From positions 200,939 through 264,938 of the forward strand of contig VZSF01004856.1 in the NCBI GenBank assembly GCA_013398295.1: DNA of 64,000 nt, read 5' to 3'. Every line of letters starts with the position of its first letter. Positions within the stretch are counted from its first letter, which is position 1. This document shows, in pieces, positions 48,809-59,115 of the stretch. The notes below the pieces were generated by a model. The model ran no database searches. It saw nothing but the letters and a program-made list of their open reading frames with translations, and was not told the origin of the DNA. This DNA comes from Chionis minor (taxonomy: Eukaryota; Chordata; Aves; Charadriiformes; Chionididae). The position numbers and the translations under genes were made by a program.

Positions 48809-49792
48809 CCTGATTCACTAGCCGAGTCCCTTCTTCCCCATGTTCTCCCATGTGCAGTTCCATGCAATATCCTTCAATTGAGAAAATGAGACTAACATAT
48901 GGCAGAAGTAGCCATAGACTGGGAGTTAGGCTGTACATTAAATTCTCACAAGCAGTGTGGAATGCAGGTCTCCTGTGTCTTATATGGCACTTTAACTACT
49001 GGGCTCTTGGATAAAAGGAGGGAACCATCTCCCTCCTTCTGGGATCTGGCTCGAGCTTCATTTGCTTTTATATGCAGTGCCTCTAAATGAAGAGTTCTGT
49101 TCTCGATTGACCCAAACACTTTTTTCTTCTTTTTCATTTCTTCAAGAAGAAACAAAACCTGTTTAATATAGCTCAGGCTGAGCCAACTTTTTTTAAAAAA
49201 TACTTTGGTTTGGCAGCTGCATGTGAGTGATTCTCACTGCCCTTAAGAAGGAATAGAAAGTTCAGTGGCTTCCTTCCCAATCTATGGGCCAAGACAGTGG
49301 CCAGGAAGGATTGTTTTACAGCTTTAGACTCTGGCCCAGGGGCTGAATTTCATTGCAGTTTATCCTCTGCTTCATGCTCACATTACATCCAATCTTTACA
49401 ATCTTTTTTATGAGACAAAACCATCCAAAAATATTAAAAAAGATTAAAGTACAAATCACAATTGGCAGCCTACTTAGCACTTAAATAACAATCTCCCTTC
49501 TTTGATTGTTTTACTTGATAAAAAACCCCAAACAAATAGAGAGTAAATAAAGCACAATATCTAAATGAATTTCAGAATCCTAGATGTCGTTGTTCATGTT
49601 TTCTGAGAACTTATCTAGAAAATTCTACCTTTTTTTTTCTGTGTAAAATTATAGAAATATCAGTTCCAACATGAATATACACCAGCATTTGTAGAGCAAC
49701 AACCAGTACTCTTCTTTGCTCCAACTTACTTCTGTACCAATAAATATCTTTGTTATAGGTGAGCCATTAGGAGAAGGACCTGTAACATGGCC
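48809..49792. other. Unique DNA, no gene seen
   Basis: No exon, RNA or repeat is recognised; frames of 60-79 codons lack domains. Confidence 0.5.
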
Positions 49793-49848
49793 AATAATAA
49801 TAATAATAATAATTATTATTATTATTAGCAGTAGTAGTAGCAGTAGTA
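49793..49848. repeat. (AAT)n/(ATT)n palindrome followed by (GTA/GCA)n
   Basis: Six to seven AAT units (49,793-49,812) are followed directly by about five ATT units (to 49,827), so the two runs are self-complementary. A GCAGTAGTAGTAGCAGTAG tract follows. The junction can fold as a cruciform and is a likely unstable microsatellite. Confidence 0.92.
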
Positions 49849-50457
49849 AATATTAAAAAAAAAATAAGAATTAGAGGCTGAATTAAAACAGTCAAAAAAG
49901 CATGCTACATGGATATGTTTGGGTGGGAATTGAAAAGTACCTGTTTCCTGTGGTCTCACCTGCCACTGAAGAAAGCCAAGCACCTTCATACTCCCTTTCT
50001 TGCAGCCTGAGACCATTGATTTTACTTTTAAAAAAGATGAAAACAAATAGATGTACATGAGAGTATGTGATTTCCCTCCCTTTGTACAAGTACTAGGCCT
50101 GAGGTGCACCTTCACTGCATCCAAATCAAGCTTTGAATCTGGTACAGTGGGACCTAACCTAGTAGTAATGGGGATTAGAAAGGCCTCAAGCCTAGCACTG
50201 TAAGAGGCTAATTTGGTGTAGCACAAACTGTGCAATGGCTGACGGAGGTTCAGGTAGCAGAGGGAGTGGCTGAGTTGTGAGGACGCCATTATGTCTTGGC
50301 ACAGCTCTGCGTACCAAGATACCTTGAGATATCTGCATACAAAACTATCAAGAGCTTCTTGGCAAGTCCCAGACACAAGTGAATCAGAAGGATTTTGGAC
50401 AGGTTTCAGTTCTGAAAACTGAAACAAACCTTCTGATGAAGCTGTTTGCAATACCAA
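49825..50457 (-). other. 210-codon open frame, unknown
   Basis: A 210-codon frame on the minus strand ends in the trinucleotide repeat, giving a Tyr/Cys/Phe-rich C-terminus that is plainly a by-product. The body (residues about 1-180) is Ser/Leu-rich with no domain, signal peptide or membrane segment that I recognise. No splice-site or promoter context supports it. Chance is the simplest reading, though its length is notable for this base composition. Confidence 0.12.
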
Positions 50458-51991
50458 TGGAAATGCAATCTCTGCGTGCTGAAGGAACAGTTTTCAAACA
50501 CTTCCATTCCTATGACTACCAATATCTCCACGGACAAGTAAACCACTTCTCATCAGTTTCCACAACTGTAAAAGGTAAATAAGGATACTTATCTTCCTTG
50601 CAAGACTTTTTGAGGTCTGCATGTGTAAAACATTTCGTAAGTGGGGGTGTTGCATAATACTTATGTGCATACTTATGGCTACAGAAAGACATTTGACTAC
50701 TCTGGTGGATTTTGGTATTATATGTAAGTAAAATACATGCGTGATGAACAAGAGCTAACTTTAAAAATAAATAAGTAAAAAAAACCAAAAAACACCTGAG
50801 CAAAATGAAAAAATATTTCTATTTATTAATTCTATGTTAAGAATTTATGTTATTATAATCAATTCTCTCCGCTTTCTTCCAGGAGAAACCTGCCTGAACC
50901 TTCTGACTTCATGGAGTGCAAAAGACATTTTGACTGGAATAAATTTTGTTGAAATTTTTCCAGTGATTTTGTAAGCTTTCCTGTACTCTATTTCTTCGAA
51001 GGATGGTAAAATTCTGTAGACCTTCCGTGAGAAACTGCTGTGTACTTTCCTATTCCTGCCACATACTAGACTTGGGAGTATAAGCAAAGTGTGGTGTTTT
51101 GTCTTTGCATCAGTTCCCACCACCACAAAGAGGCCATCAGTAATGTGAGACTTTAACTAATATGAAATATTTCATTTATAATTACCAGTATTAAACATGT
51201 TTTTCTAAATTTTGTGTTTATGGTGATTAATTATTTAGCGATTGTATGAAGTCAGAGTATTTGTGTAAAATGGGTTTAACCTTTAAAAGTACTGAACACG
51301 GTGCCAAGGATATAATCAGAGTTTGATAAATGGGAAAGATCTAGCTGGAGAGCACTTTTGTATGTGCCTAATTTTAAGTATACTTAAGCCTGTATTCCTG
51401 TGCTTGGCCAGGCTGGGATCCCGGCACTCAGCCCCTTGCTAGATCAAGACTTCAAGAAGCACAGATCACAATTTATCCCTTCCTACTTGAGGACAGCATG
51501 TCCCAGCTGCGGCTGTACAGCACGCTCTGCCTGGCCAAACCTGGCCAAACAACGTCAGATACGTGAAGACACTTGGCCGAACCACAGCAAGCTCCCACCT
51601 GCTTTTCTTCACGACCATAACGTACTTTTTCGCTGCCGCTCTGGCACCAAGGCTTCCTGCAGCCTCTCTATCTGTCTTTGCGTTTTTCTCGCTGGGGGAA
51701 GGTGGGAAGCAGGCTCAGCAGGAGCTGCAGCAGGCTGCAGCCCCGGTGGAGCCCCGGCCAGGCTGGAGGAGGCTCGGCTGCCAATCACCCCTCTCTTTAA
51801 GCTATGCTACCCTTGTTCAATAGAGGTAATGGGTCCAGTGGGCAAGTAATAGGTCCGGTGGGTCTATTACACATTTTTATTGAAAAGCAAAATAAATAGC
51901 CCTGTAAAACTCACACACTGCCCCAGGGCTGCAATAATTTATGCACCTTCTTACACCTTCGTTTTCTTTCTTTTCCTCTTCACCTTTTCAG
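50458..51991. other. Unique DNA, GC-richer at 51.4-51.8 kb
   Basis: The GC-rich stretch carries a 149-codon + frame (51,400-51,849) without a domain. A 10-bp direct repeat (CCTGGCCAAA, two copies) lies near 51,530-51,549, and an imperfect 20-bp tandem pair (GTAATgGGTCCaGTGGG type) at 51,826-51,865. Confidence 0.45.
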
Positions 51992-52023
51992 AGTCACTTG
52001 AGTGAACTTTTCCAGCATGGCAG
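51992..52023 (+). other. Exon-like 32-nt interval, possible non-coding exon
   Basis: A pyrimidine tract (CTTTTCCTCTTCACCTTTTC) ends in an AG acceptor at 51,990-51,991, and a strong CAG|GTAAGAG donor follows at 52,023/52,024. The interval has an in-frame TGA in the phase that would be needed to enter the next candidate exon, so the pair would not encode protein together. It could be a microexon of a non-coding transcript or coincidence. Confidence 0.15.
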
Positions 52024-52459
52024 GTAAGAGTTTTTGTAAATTTGTCGCCAATCGTTTGAATAAGGCAGTATTCAAAAATACTGCATGTTGTTATGTAGAG
52101 AGCCATGGCAGGCCTTTACTACTTGATTACACACATGTGTAGTACCAAAGGAGATCACATTTTACTCAGCCAAACTTGTTTAATAGAAAGGGCATAAAAA
52201 TCAAAGTATGTGTACTATCAGGTTTGCTTTACAGAGAGAATGTGTTTTTCCACAAAACTAAGGAAAGGGTAATTTACCACTCAAACTAGCTGGGAAAAAG
52301 GAGAACATTCTTTCCTAAACAGCAACAATTATGCATTTGGCAGGCAGTAGTAAAAGCAATTCTGCTTCCCTTCTTAGCCCATAGTAAATCTGTACCTGGG
52401 ACTGATTAGAGAACAACTGGAGAGGTGCTGCTTTTCTTTTCAAGGTCTACAAATAAATT

Positions 52460-52550
52460 TTTCCTTTTTCTTTTCTTGTTTTTTTTTTTTGTTTTGTTTT
52501 GTTGTTGTTGCTTGGTTGGTTTTTAGTTGTTTTTTTTTGTTGTTGTTGTT
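52460..52550. repeat. T-rich GTTTT/GTT simple repeat
   Basis: T-runs with regularly spaced G, passing from TTTTC units into GTTTT and GTT units. Low complexity. Confidence 0.8.
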
Positions 52551-52810
52551 CTGAACACATTTTACCAGTAGAGTTAGGACAGTGCTACCTCCTTTGTGGT
52601 TGGCCCCCACTTATTCTTCATTTGTGCAAATGCAGATTTCTTATGAGTTGGGGAAAAGAAACCCCTGTGCTGTTGGAAAGTCAGGATGGTGAATCAAAGG
52701 ACATGATGAAGGAAATCATTCTGATGGAAATCCCTTGAGACCTACAGAGATCTATACTTTCCTCAGTATCATAAGAGCAGTATTTTGAACTGCACTTTGT
52801 CTTTTCCTAG

Positions 52811-52891
52811 TCCAATCCAGATGATGCAGCAGGATATGAAAATGCTGCACCTTTAAGCCCTAAAACCATTTTTGGACAAAATCTTAGTATG
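52811..52891 (+). CDS. Candidate 81-nt phase 0-0 exon, gene unknown
   Basis: The acceptor CTTTGTCTTTTCCTAG is preceded by pyrimidines and the donor is ATG|GTAAGT, close to consensus. Between them 27 codons are open in phase 0 at both ends, reading SNPDDAAGYENAAPL and then SPKTIFGQNLSM. The other two frames contain stops. The product looks like ordinary disordered cytoplasmic sequence with a SP site and is not low-complexity. I cannot assign it to a protein. A random 81-nt frame is open about a quarter of the time, so chance is a real alternative. Confidence 0.25.
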
Positions 52892-55110
52892 GTAAGTGTA
52901 GCTTTGCTGTACCAAACCAAACACTCACTGCTTTGCTGCTCTGTTTCTGGAACCCATTTCTTCACAAGAACTTGCATTAAACATCTTTGGAATAACCTAC
53001 CTTTGTAGGGAGGGAAAAAATTTTAACCTCCATTAGTTAGAAGGTAGCATATGCCCAGGAGCAAAGGAATGAGTATATTTTCTAAAACTCTTTGTTGACT
53101 TTTATTCCTATTGTTAATAATTTGGATAGTCTCATTACCAGGTGGCTGTTGCGCAGGATGATTTTATTTAAAGCAGCTGGTTTTCTTTTTTATTTTCACT
53201 CGTGAGACCAAAGGAAGAGGAAAGAAATCAATTTAAAATAAATAAAAACCCCTTCCTAAATTCAATAGAACACTTTAGGCAGAGGACTTGAGACAGATGT
53301 TGAGGAAAGAGGAAAACACAATGTCTTTATGATTTACTCCTTCCCCTCCCACAAAATTGTCATTAACACCTAAAAATTGGGGGACAATAATAATTATTTC
53401 AGACTGTGAAACAGTGAATAAAACTTTATAGAAAAGCTCCTGGTAGGATTAGTGCTCAGCTGGAAACTGAAACTGCCACGTGGAGAATGCCACACCATAG
53501 CATGGATGAGTAAGGAACCGGTGTGGAAATTAACCAGGTATTCAGCACGTGGGGAAAAAAAGGACACGCCTGGGACTGTATCAGGTTAAGTTGTCTTGTG
53601 TGCTGTATATGGCTTCTGTTCATGCAGAAAGGGTTTGGAATAGGCAGATAATGGTGGAGAGCAGAATAGTAAGCTATTGAAACAGACAGTGTTCAAAGTT
53701 GATTACTTGAGGTTAAACCTGAAGACAGAGATTAATAAAGTGCAGAGGAAGGCTTTTTTTATGGTGTTATCTTTCTAAAGTGTCTCTTCATATTTAATGT
53801 TGTGCCTGTGAAAGCCACCAGGCTAAGAGTCCTGGAAGTTGACATGACTCCTGAGCAGTGAGAGTGTGTCTCGTAGTGAGCTGGCTTCCCTACAAGGCTC
53901 AGCCTGAAAGAAATGCCCTGAGAGATGCTAAAGGATAGACATAATTTTCAGCAGTCCTAAATTGTAATACAGGTCCCTTTTCCTAACATTTCTTCTAGGC
54001 AAGCCCCTTGTTTGAGACCTTTTTCTGGGTATTTAAATAATCAAGAACCTAAGAGGCACCTTGCTTTCTCTGTTGGCAGGGAAAAAAGTGGACCTTGGTG
54101 GAATTCAGGTGAGATAAATCCATTCCTGTGTCCGTATGTTCATTCAGACCAGTGAGTCTTGGGGGAGACAGTGGTGCAATATAGGTATTTATCTGCTAGG
54201 ACCTGGATTGGACTGTCAACGTATTAATTCATGAGCATGGAGTAAGCAATCCGATTACCTGTTGTGATTCTTTACAGGTCAGATTTCCTTCCGTATGGAA
54301 TGACTGTGCACCACTATTTGGGAACAGTAGTGAATTTTAAGTGATAGCAATGCTATAGGCAGGTAGAAGGAAGTCCCCTAAGAACAGAGGACTTACAGAT
54401 GGACTGGAAATTTTCAGGTCTAATGTCTGGATTTAATTTAATTTTTATGCTGTTGTTAGAGACAGCCTGGAGTTTCTCTAACGAATAAGCAAAGACTCTG
54501 TCCTTTTACAATCCCAGGAGCGTAATCTTAAAAAATGTCTTCACTGTTTTTCCAGTGGCTGCAGCCTCCCATCACATTGTGTTACCCTGTATAGTGAGGA
54601 CATCTGGGGGGGATTCAACCCTCTGGCTCCAAGTGAAATTGGTACTGGTTGTCTCTCACCTTCCACTCTTAAAAACACTTGACAATTTGACATTCTCACT
54701 GCTAAGTGGGACTGACAGAGACTCATCAACAATAGGACATTGTTATCGGCCCTGGCAGAAATCATACCCACAGCCTTATGTGAAGTGATGACTTGCATTT
54801 ACTTCCAGCAGGATGAATACAATTGGGTGTCAAGTGTTCCCAGTGTTTGACTAGGGAACAGTGAGGAAGTTACTTAAAGAACTTGTGTTCTTCCTGCTTC
54901 CATCTCAGTCATCTTGGAAGTAGATTGCAAATTGTTTAAACCTTAAAATGCAGCAGAGTAAATGTCTCATTATTACACTGTAGTTTGATATGGCTTGGAA
55001 AAAGCCCTAATATGCTCCAATGATGGTTTTCAGATGTTGGTCTTTATCAGGCCCAAGATGCTGGGCAAAAGATGAAGGCAAATTGTTAGTACCACTCTGC
55101 TTGCCAATAA
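52892..55110. other. Unique DNA, no gene seen
   Basis: No repeats are recognised. Opposite-strand frames at 54,541-54,798 (77 and 85 codons) are mutual shadows without a domain. Confidence 0.5.
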
Positions 55111-55311
55111 CTCTCCTTTCTTTCTTTCTCTTTCTCTTTCTTCCTCTCTTCCTCTCTCTTTCCTCTTCCTTCCATTCTTCCTTCCATTATTTCTTCCTTT
55201 CTTTCCTTCCTTGCTTGCCTTCCATTCTTTCTTCCTTCCTTTCCTTCCTTGCTTCCCTTCTCTTCCATTCTTTCTTCCTTCTTTCCCTCCTTTGTTTGTT
55301 TGGTTTTTGTT

Positions 55312-55340
<29 letters not shown>
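55111..55340. repeat. Pyrimidine microsatellite ending in a 28-T run
   Basis: CTTT, CCTT and CTTC units with a few ATT interruptions run to about 55,290. GTTTGTTTGG follows, and then an uninterrupted T-run at 55,313-55,340. The 127-codon Ser/Phe/Leu-rich + frame and the 108-codon Lys/Glu-rich minus frame across it are artefacts. It resembles the tract at 8.0 kb. Confidence 0.93.
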
Positions 55341-55345
<5 letters not shown>

Positions 55346-56579
55346 TAGCTGTATTAATGAGATTGGTTGTACAACACACACTGCACTGACCTTTCACATC
55401 TAGGCCATACATACAAACACTGCCTGTGCCACAGTGATGGAAAGCAATCTGGATCTGTTATAAAAGGCAAAGCTGAAATGAATTCTGACAAGTTGTAGCT
55501 GAATTCTTCTTGCAGAGAAACAGTCATTCCTTTCCCCTTACCCCTGCCACCGGGATCTTTTTAAATGGTCCAGAATTGGTTGTTTAATATCTGAGAGCTC
55601 CAGAGCTTGAGACTGTTGGGATTGGAAGGGTTTTATTGATGCCAGCTGAAGGTGCTCTCATCAGGTGAACGGAGGTGTGTTGACAGCCCTTGGGTGTGCA
55701 AGTGAGTGACATTCAAGTCCTGCATCCAACAGTGACATTGGAGAAAAGCGTATGAAGAAATTAACAGAAGAATTTCAAAAGGGTTAGGTTTCCATCCCTG
55801 TCATCTTATTTCGTGATACTCACTTAATAAATAAGGAGATAGATTAAATATTTTCCTCTCACTGCCCTGTCGTTGTGTAGACCTGTTGACAAAAATGAGT
55901 TATGTGACATCTGACTAAAAAATACTGAATGAAAGTGGGGCCTGCTTTACTTAAAAAGAATCATTATCACACTGCATAAAATAAAATGCTGTAAAAACCT
56001 AAACTTAGCTAAGGAAGGATTTACCTCCTCCTCTTTCCTAGTGGGAGGTTTTGTTGTTGCTGCTTTTAACTCCTCATTTACAATGTACTTCTCAAATAAG
56101 GGTAGATTAAAGGACATTTCATTAAGAGGAAAATAAGAGCCAAAAAGACTCTCCTGAGGAAGAAGCCATCCACTCACATTTTTTTCTGAATATGGAAACA
56201 GCAGTGAAAGCCTTGGGTAGGAAAGAAGGGATGTGGCCTCCATGTTTGTCTTTTGCCATGGCTGTAAGTCTTGTTGGAGCCCACCAGGCTAGGGATTTGC
56301 ACAACTCTTAGTCCCGGGAGAGTCAGAAATGCAGAATCAGTAGGTTCTTCTTCATTTCCTCGGCATCCACCAGGAGAAGCTCGAGGTATGCAAACCCAAA
56401 TAAACAGCTGAGGGAGCGCCTAACTGTTACCCACATTATCCTTTATTTTCCCTTGTTTTTTGGCTGTGTGGTGCTGTAGGAAACACCTGCACGGGGCTCT
56501 GGTCTCTTTCTACCCAGCTGACTTTTTTCAACCGTGCACTGGCTTGGGGTCAGCCCTTGAGAGCAGGTGTTTTCCCTCA
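55341..56579. other. Unique DNA, no gene seen
   Basis: A minus-strand 98-codon frame at 55,947-56,243 lacks a domain. No repeats are recognised. Confidence 0.45.
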
Positions 56580-57190
56580 GAATAGCTTTCTTGTCTAAAT
56601 CCGAGTGGATCACAAGGGCCGAACTTCACTGCCGGAGGTCACGGGTCAAACACGGCAGCACGGGGTCCCCTGGGTACCATGCTTACCAGGTGTTTAATAT
56701 TATCAGAGGTTATTTGCTGAAACCGTGATAGAGTGTTCTCAGCGATTCAAAATAAATTTAACGAGAACAGTTTTAAAAGCCCCCACATTAGAGGATGTCT
56801 GTTCAATGGACAGAGAGGTTAAAGTTAATTTGATCAGGCATGTGTACTTTCTCCAAAAAGGAACATATGCACTCAGCGGCTTGGCCCCATTTGTTGCAAT
56901 TTTGGGTCCCATTTCCATTTGCAAGAAAGATAACTACTTGCATATGGAAGCAATAAATAAGAGAAGTCATTAAAATTTCTCTAATTTAGGGGGGGAAAAA
57001 AAAAAGTCTTAATGAAGTAATATCTTTGCCAGGGCAGACAGAAATGTAAATTAGCGATTGGAAGGAAACCTATTAAAGGAATTGCTATGTTACTAGTCTT
57101 TTTTAATCTAATGAATTTATGATTTGCCACTTGTTAGGTCACAGACTTTGTTAATTTCCTATGTGTTTAGTTAAGGAGAGAAAGTGTGGG
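56580..57190. promoter_or_regulatory. Strong candidate conserved enhancer block
   Basis: About 600 bp of dense unique sequence. It has a nuclear-receptor-like GGAGGTCACGGGTCAAAC near 56,634, GGTGTTTAATATTATCAG near 56,690, TTAAAGTTAATTTGATCAGG near 56,819, CTTGCATATGGAAGC near 56,938, GAAGTCATTAAAATTTC near 56,962 and GTAAATTAGCGATTGG near 57,046. It also has further TTAAT and AATCTAATGAATT sites to 57,115. Opposite-strand frames of 61-82 codons carry no domain. Of all blocks this most resembles a deeply conserved vertebrate element; that remains inference without alignment. Confidence 0.5.
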
Positions 57191-57379
57191 GCAGGAGGAG
57201 GGAGGGGTGAGAGGAAAATGTTTGTGAACAATGAACCTGGGCAAATATTTTCATACAATGTGTTAAGTCTATTAAGTTCAAATATTTTGAATAAAACCAT
57301 CTATATTTAGAAAATCTGAGAAAGATTAGCCTGCACATCTACTAAACAGGATTATATAAATTTCTAAAACTTTTACTAT

Positions 57380-57650
57380 GTTTATTTTTTGACTTTCACA
57401 AACTTAGGCCCTTTAAAGGTGTAAAGGGTTATAAGGTCATGACATTTACTGAATAATTTTATTAAAAACAAGAAAAATTTTAAGAAAAGAGTGTCAGCTT
57501 TTGGTGCAGATTTACTAGTCACACATCCATGGGCAACACTCCCAAAAATTACAGCTAATTGGATACCTCTTGGGCTTTCTTTGGTCCAAAGCCTGAAGAA
57601 GAATTTTTATTTTCTCTTTTCCTGTTAATTGCAGAAGTTAAAAAACAATG
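57380..57650. promoter_or_regulatory. Candidate conserved non-coding block
   Basis: GGCCCTTTAAAGGTGTAAAG near 57,408, ACTGAATAATTTTATT near 57,449, a TTACAGCTAATTGG site near 57,549 and TTCCTGTTAATTGCAG near 57,620. It probably belongs to the same regulatory cluster as the preceding block. Inferred from motifs. Confidence 0.35.
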
Positions 57651-58992
57651 CTGTGTCTTGGTTCCCCTTTTTATTGCTGGTAGGATCTGAGTTGCTGCTG
57701 AAGTGCACTAGCAAATCTTCATCTGTGAACCCACTTTGATGAATGTCAAAGTGGGATTCTCGAGTGTCTCAGTACCAGAAGGTGAAAATTTTTTCTAGCT
57801 GTTTTTGAAAAGCCATCTTTTATTACAGAGGGTGTGGCAGAGGAGAATAAACACCAAAAATAACAGAGCAAGCAATAAAAAGTAAAGCCCTGTTATCTTT
57901 CACTTGAGTATTCAACAATGGTAGGTAAATTAGTGCGCCATGCAGTGGATGGCATTTTACAATCCTATGCTATCAGATACACTGGCCCTAGTTCCACCAC
58001 TCATAGCAGGCCTTCCTGTGGTAGCCTATCCTGACACACAAAGAGTGAACAAGTGGTGCCAATTCAGTGGCTTTTTTAAGCATATGACTTAGAGATAGCA
58101 ATGGTAACAACTGCATCAGCAATTGCTCCCCAAACATGCGGCAGCATCACCTCCCAGGCAGGCAGATGAGCGAGCGGCATGCTGAACCTACATTGGCCCT
58201 GGCTAGCCGCAACTTTCTTCCTCTGCAGAGGCAACCAGATATTGAAAGCAATGTCTGAATGGGCTGGATTCTTAATTCCCTTCTTAATGAAAAATGTTCA
58301 AGTAGCAACCTGTTGGTATACCAAGTGGTTACTTTCTCATCTGTGGGGGCTGGAGGGAATTAAGTGTAACAGTATCCCCTCCAAATGGGCCGGTGAGTAT
58401 AAATTGAAAAGTAAGTTACATGCACATATGTGCATGCACAAGCACATACACACAGAGAGAAATTCAAATGAAGCCTTGATGAGTTTTGATAAGCTCCGCG
58501 CTGCACTTTGCTTCAGTGTAAATCTGTGCTCCTGTGTGATGCTTCTGGCTCCACTTAGAGCTCTCAAGTCAAAAAAGCCCCAACAACCCAAACCTAAAAC
58601 AAAGGCAGTTTTTGTTGCGTTTCTGGCATAAAGGAAACAGAAACGAATGGAAATCTAACTAAAATGTCTGTTCCCAGGAGGCCCATGTCTGCATTCTTGA
58701 GGGTTCAGATCGTTTGGATAAACTCTGCGCAAGTATCTGAACTTTTTGGTAGGTCTCCAAACTGAACCTCTGAACCTTCTGAGGCTCACAGGCGGCTGGC
58801 CACTTTTGTGCTGCTGTGGGGTTGGACTCAGTTTGCTTTCTCAGGCCCTTGATACCAAAAATATTTACCAGGTAGTTAGTAGAATCCAGTGAAAGAAGTC
58901 AGGAGCCTGTCTTTTGGGTATCATTGGCCACTACAAGGGAAAAGTTTCTGCTAATGAATTAGTCGTCAAGGGATGAAATAAGAGTTGTTTTG
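57651..58992. other. Unique DNA, no gene seen
   Basis: A 150-codon + frame (58,179-58,631) lacks a domain and crosses a palindromic GTGCATGCAC/ACATATGT simple patch near 58,421-58,445. I treat it as chance. Confidence 0.45.
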
Positions 58993-59115
58993 TGGTTCAG
59001 ATACAAGTCTGGGCCTAAGAAGATCTAGCCTCTGTTCCAGGTCCTGCTACTGACTTCCTATGGGATTTAAACAAGTCCCTCTGAACCTCAGTGACGTGTT
59101 TGCTAAAGGGGGATG
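58993..59115 (+). repeat. MIR-type CORE-SINE relic, near full order
   Basis: The order of blocks follows a MIR-type SINE on the + strand. A tRNA-like head (TTGTGGTTCAGATACAAGTC and TGGGCC) is followed by CTCTGTTCCAGGTCCTGC, by TACTGACTTCCTATGGGATT, and by AAACAAGTCCCTCTGAACCT with CAGTG. It finishes near TTTGCTAAAGGGGG. This is the clearest ancient SINE in the window. It is highly diverged, as expected. Confidence 0.6.

Noticed and set aside
49793..49848. CRISPR-like or structured RNA repeat
   Set aside because: It is a trinucleotide microsatellite in a vertebrate genome, with no spacers.
51400..51849. 149-codon + frame in GC-rich sequence
   Set aside because: GC-rich DNA has few stops; the product shows no recognisable domain and frames overlap.
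55020..55412. 127-codon + frame and 108-codon minus frame
   Set aside because: Translations of a pyrimidine microsatellite and the adjoining T-run.
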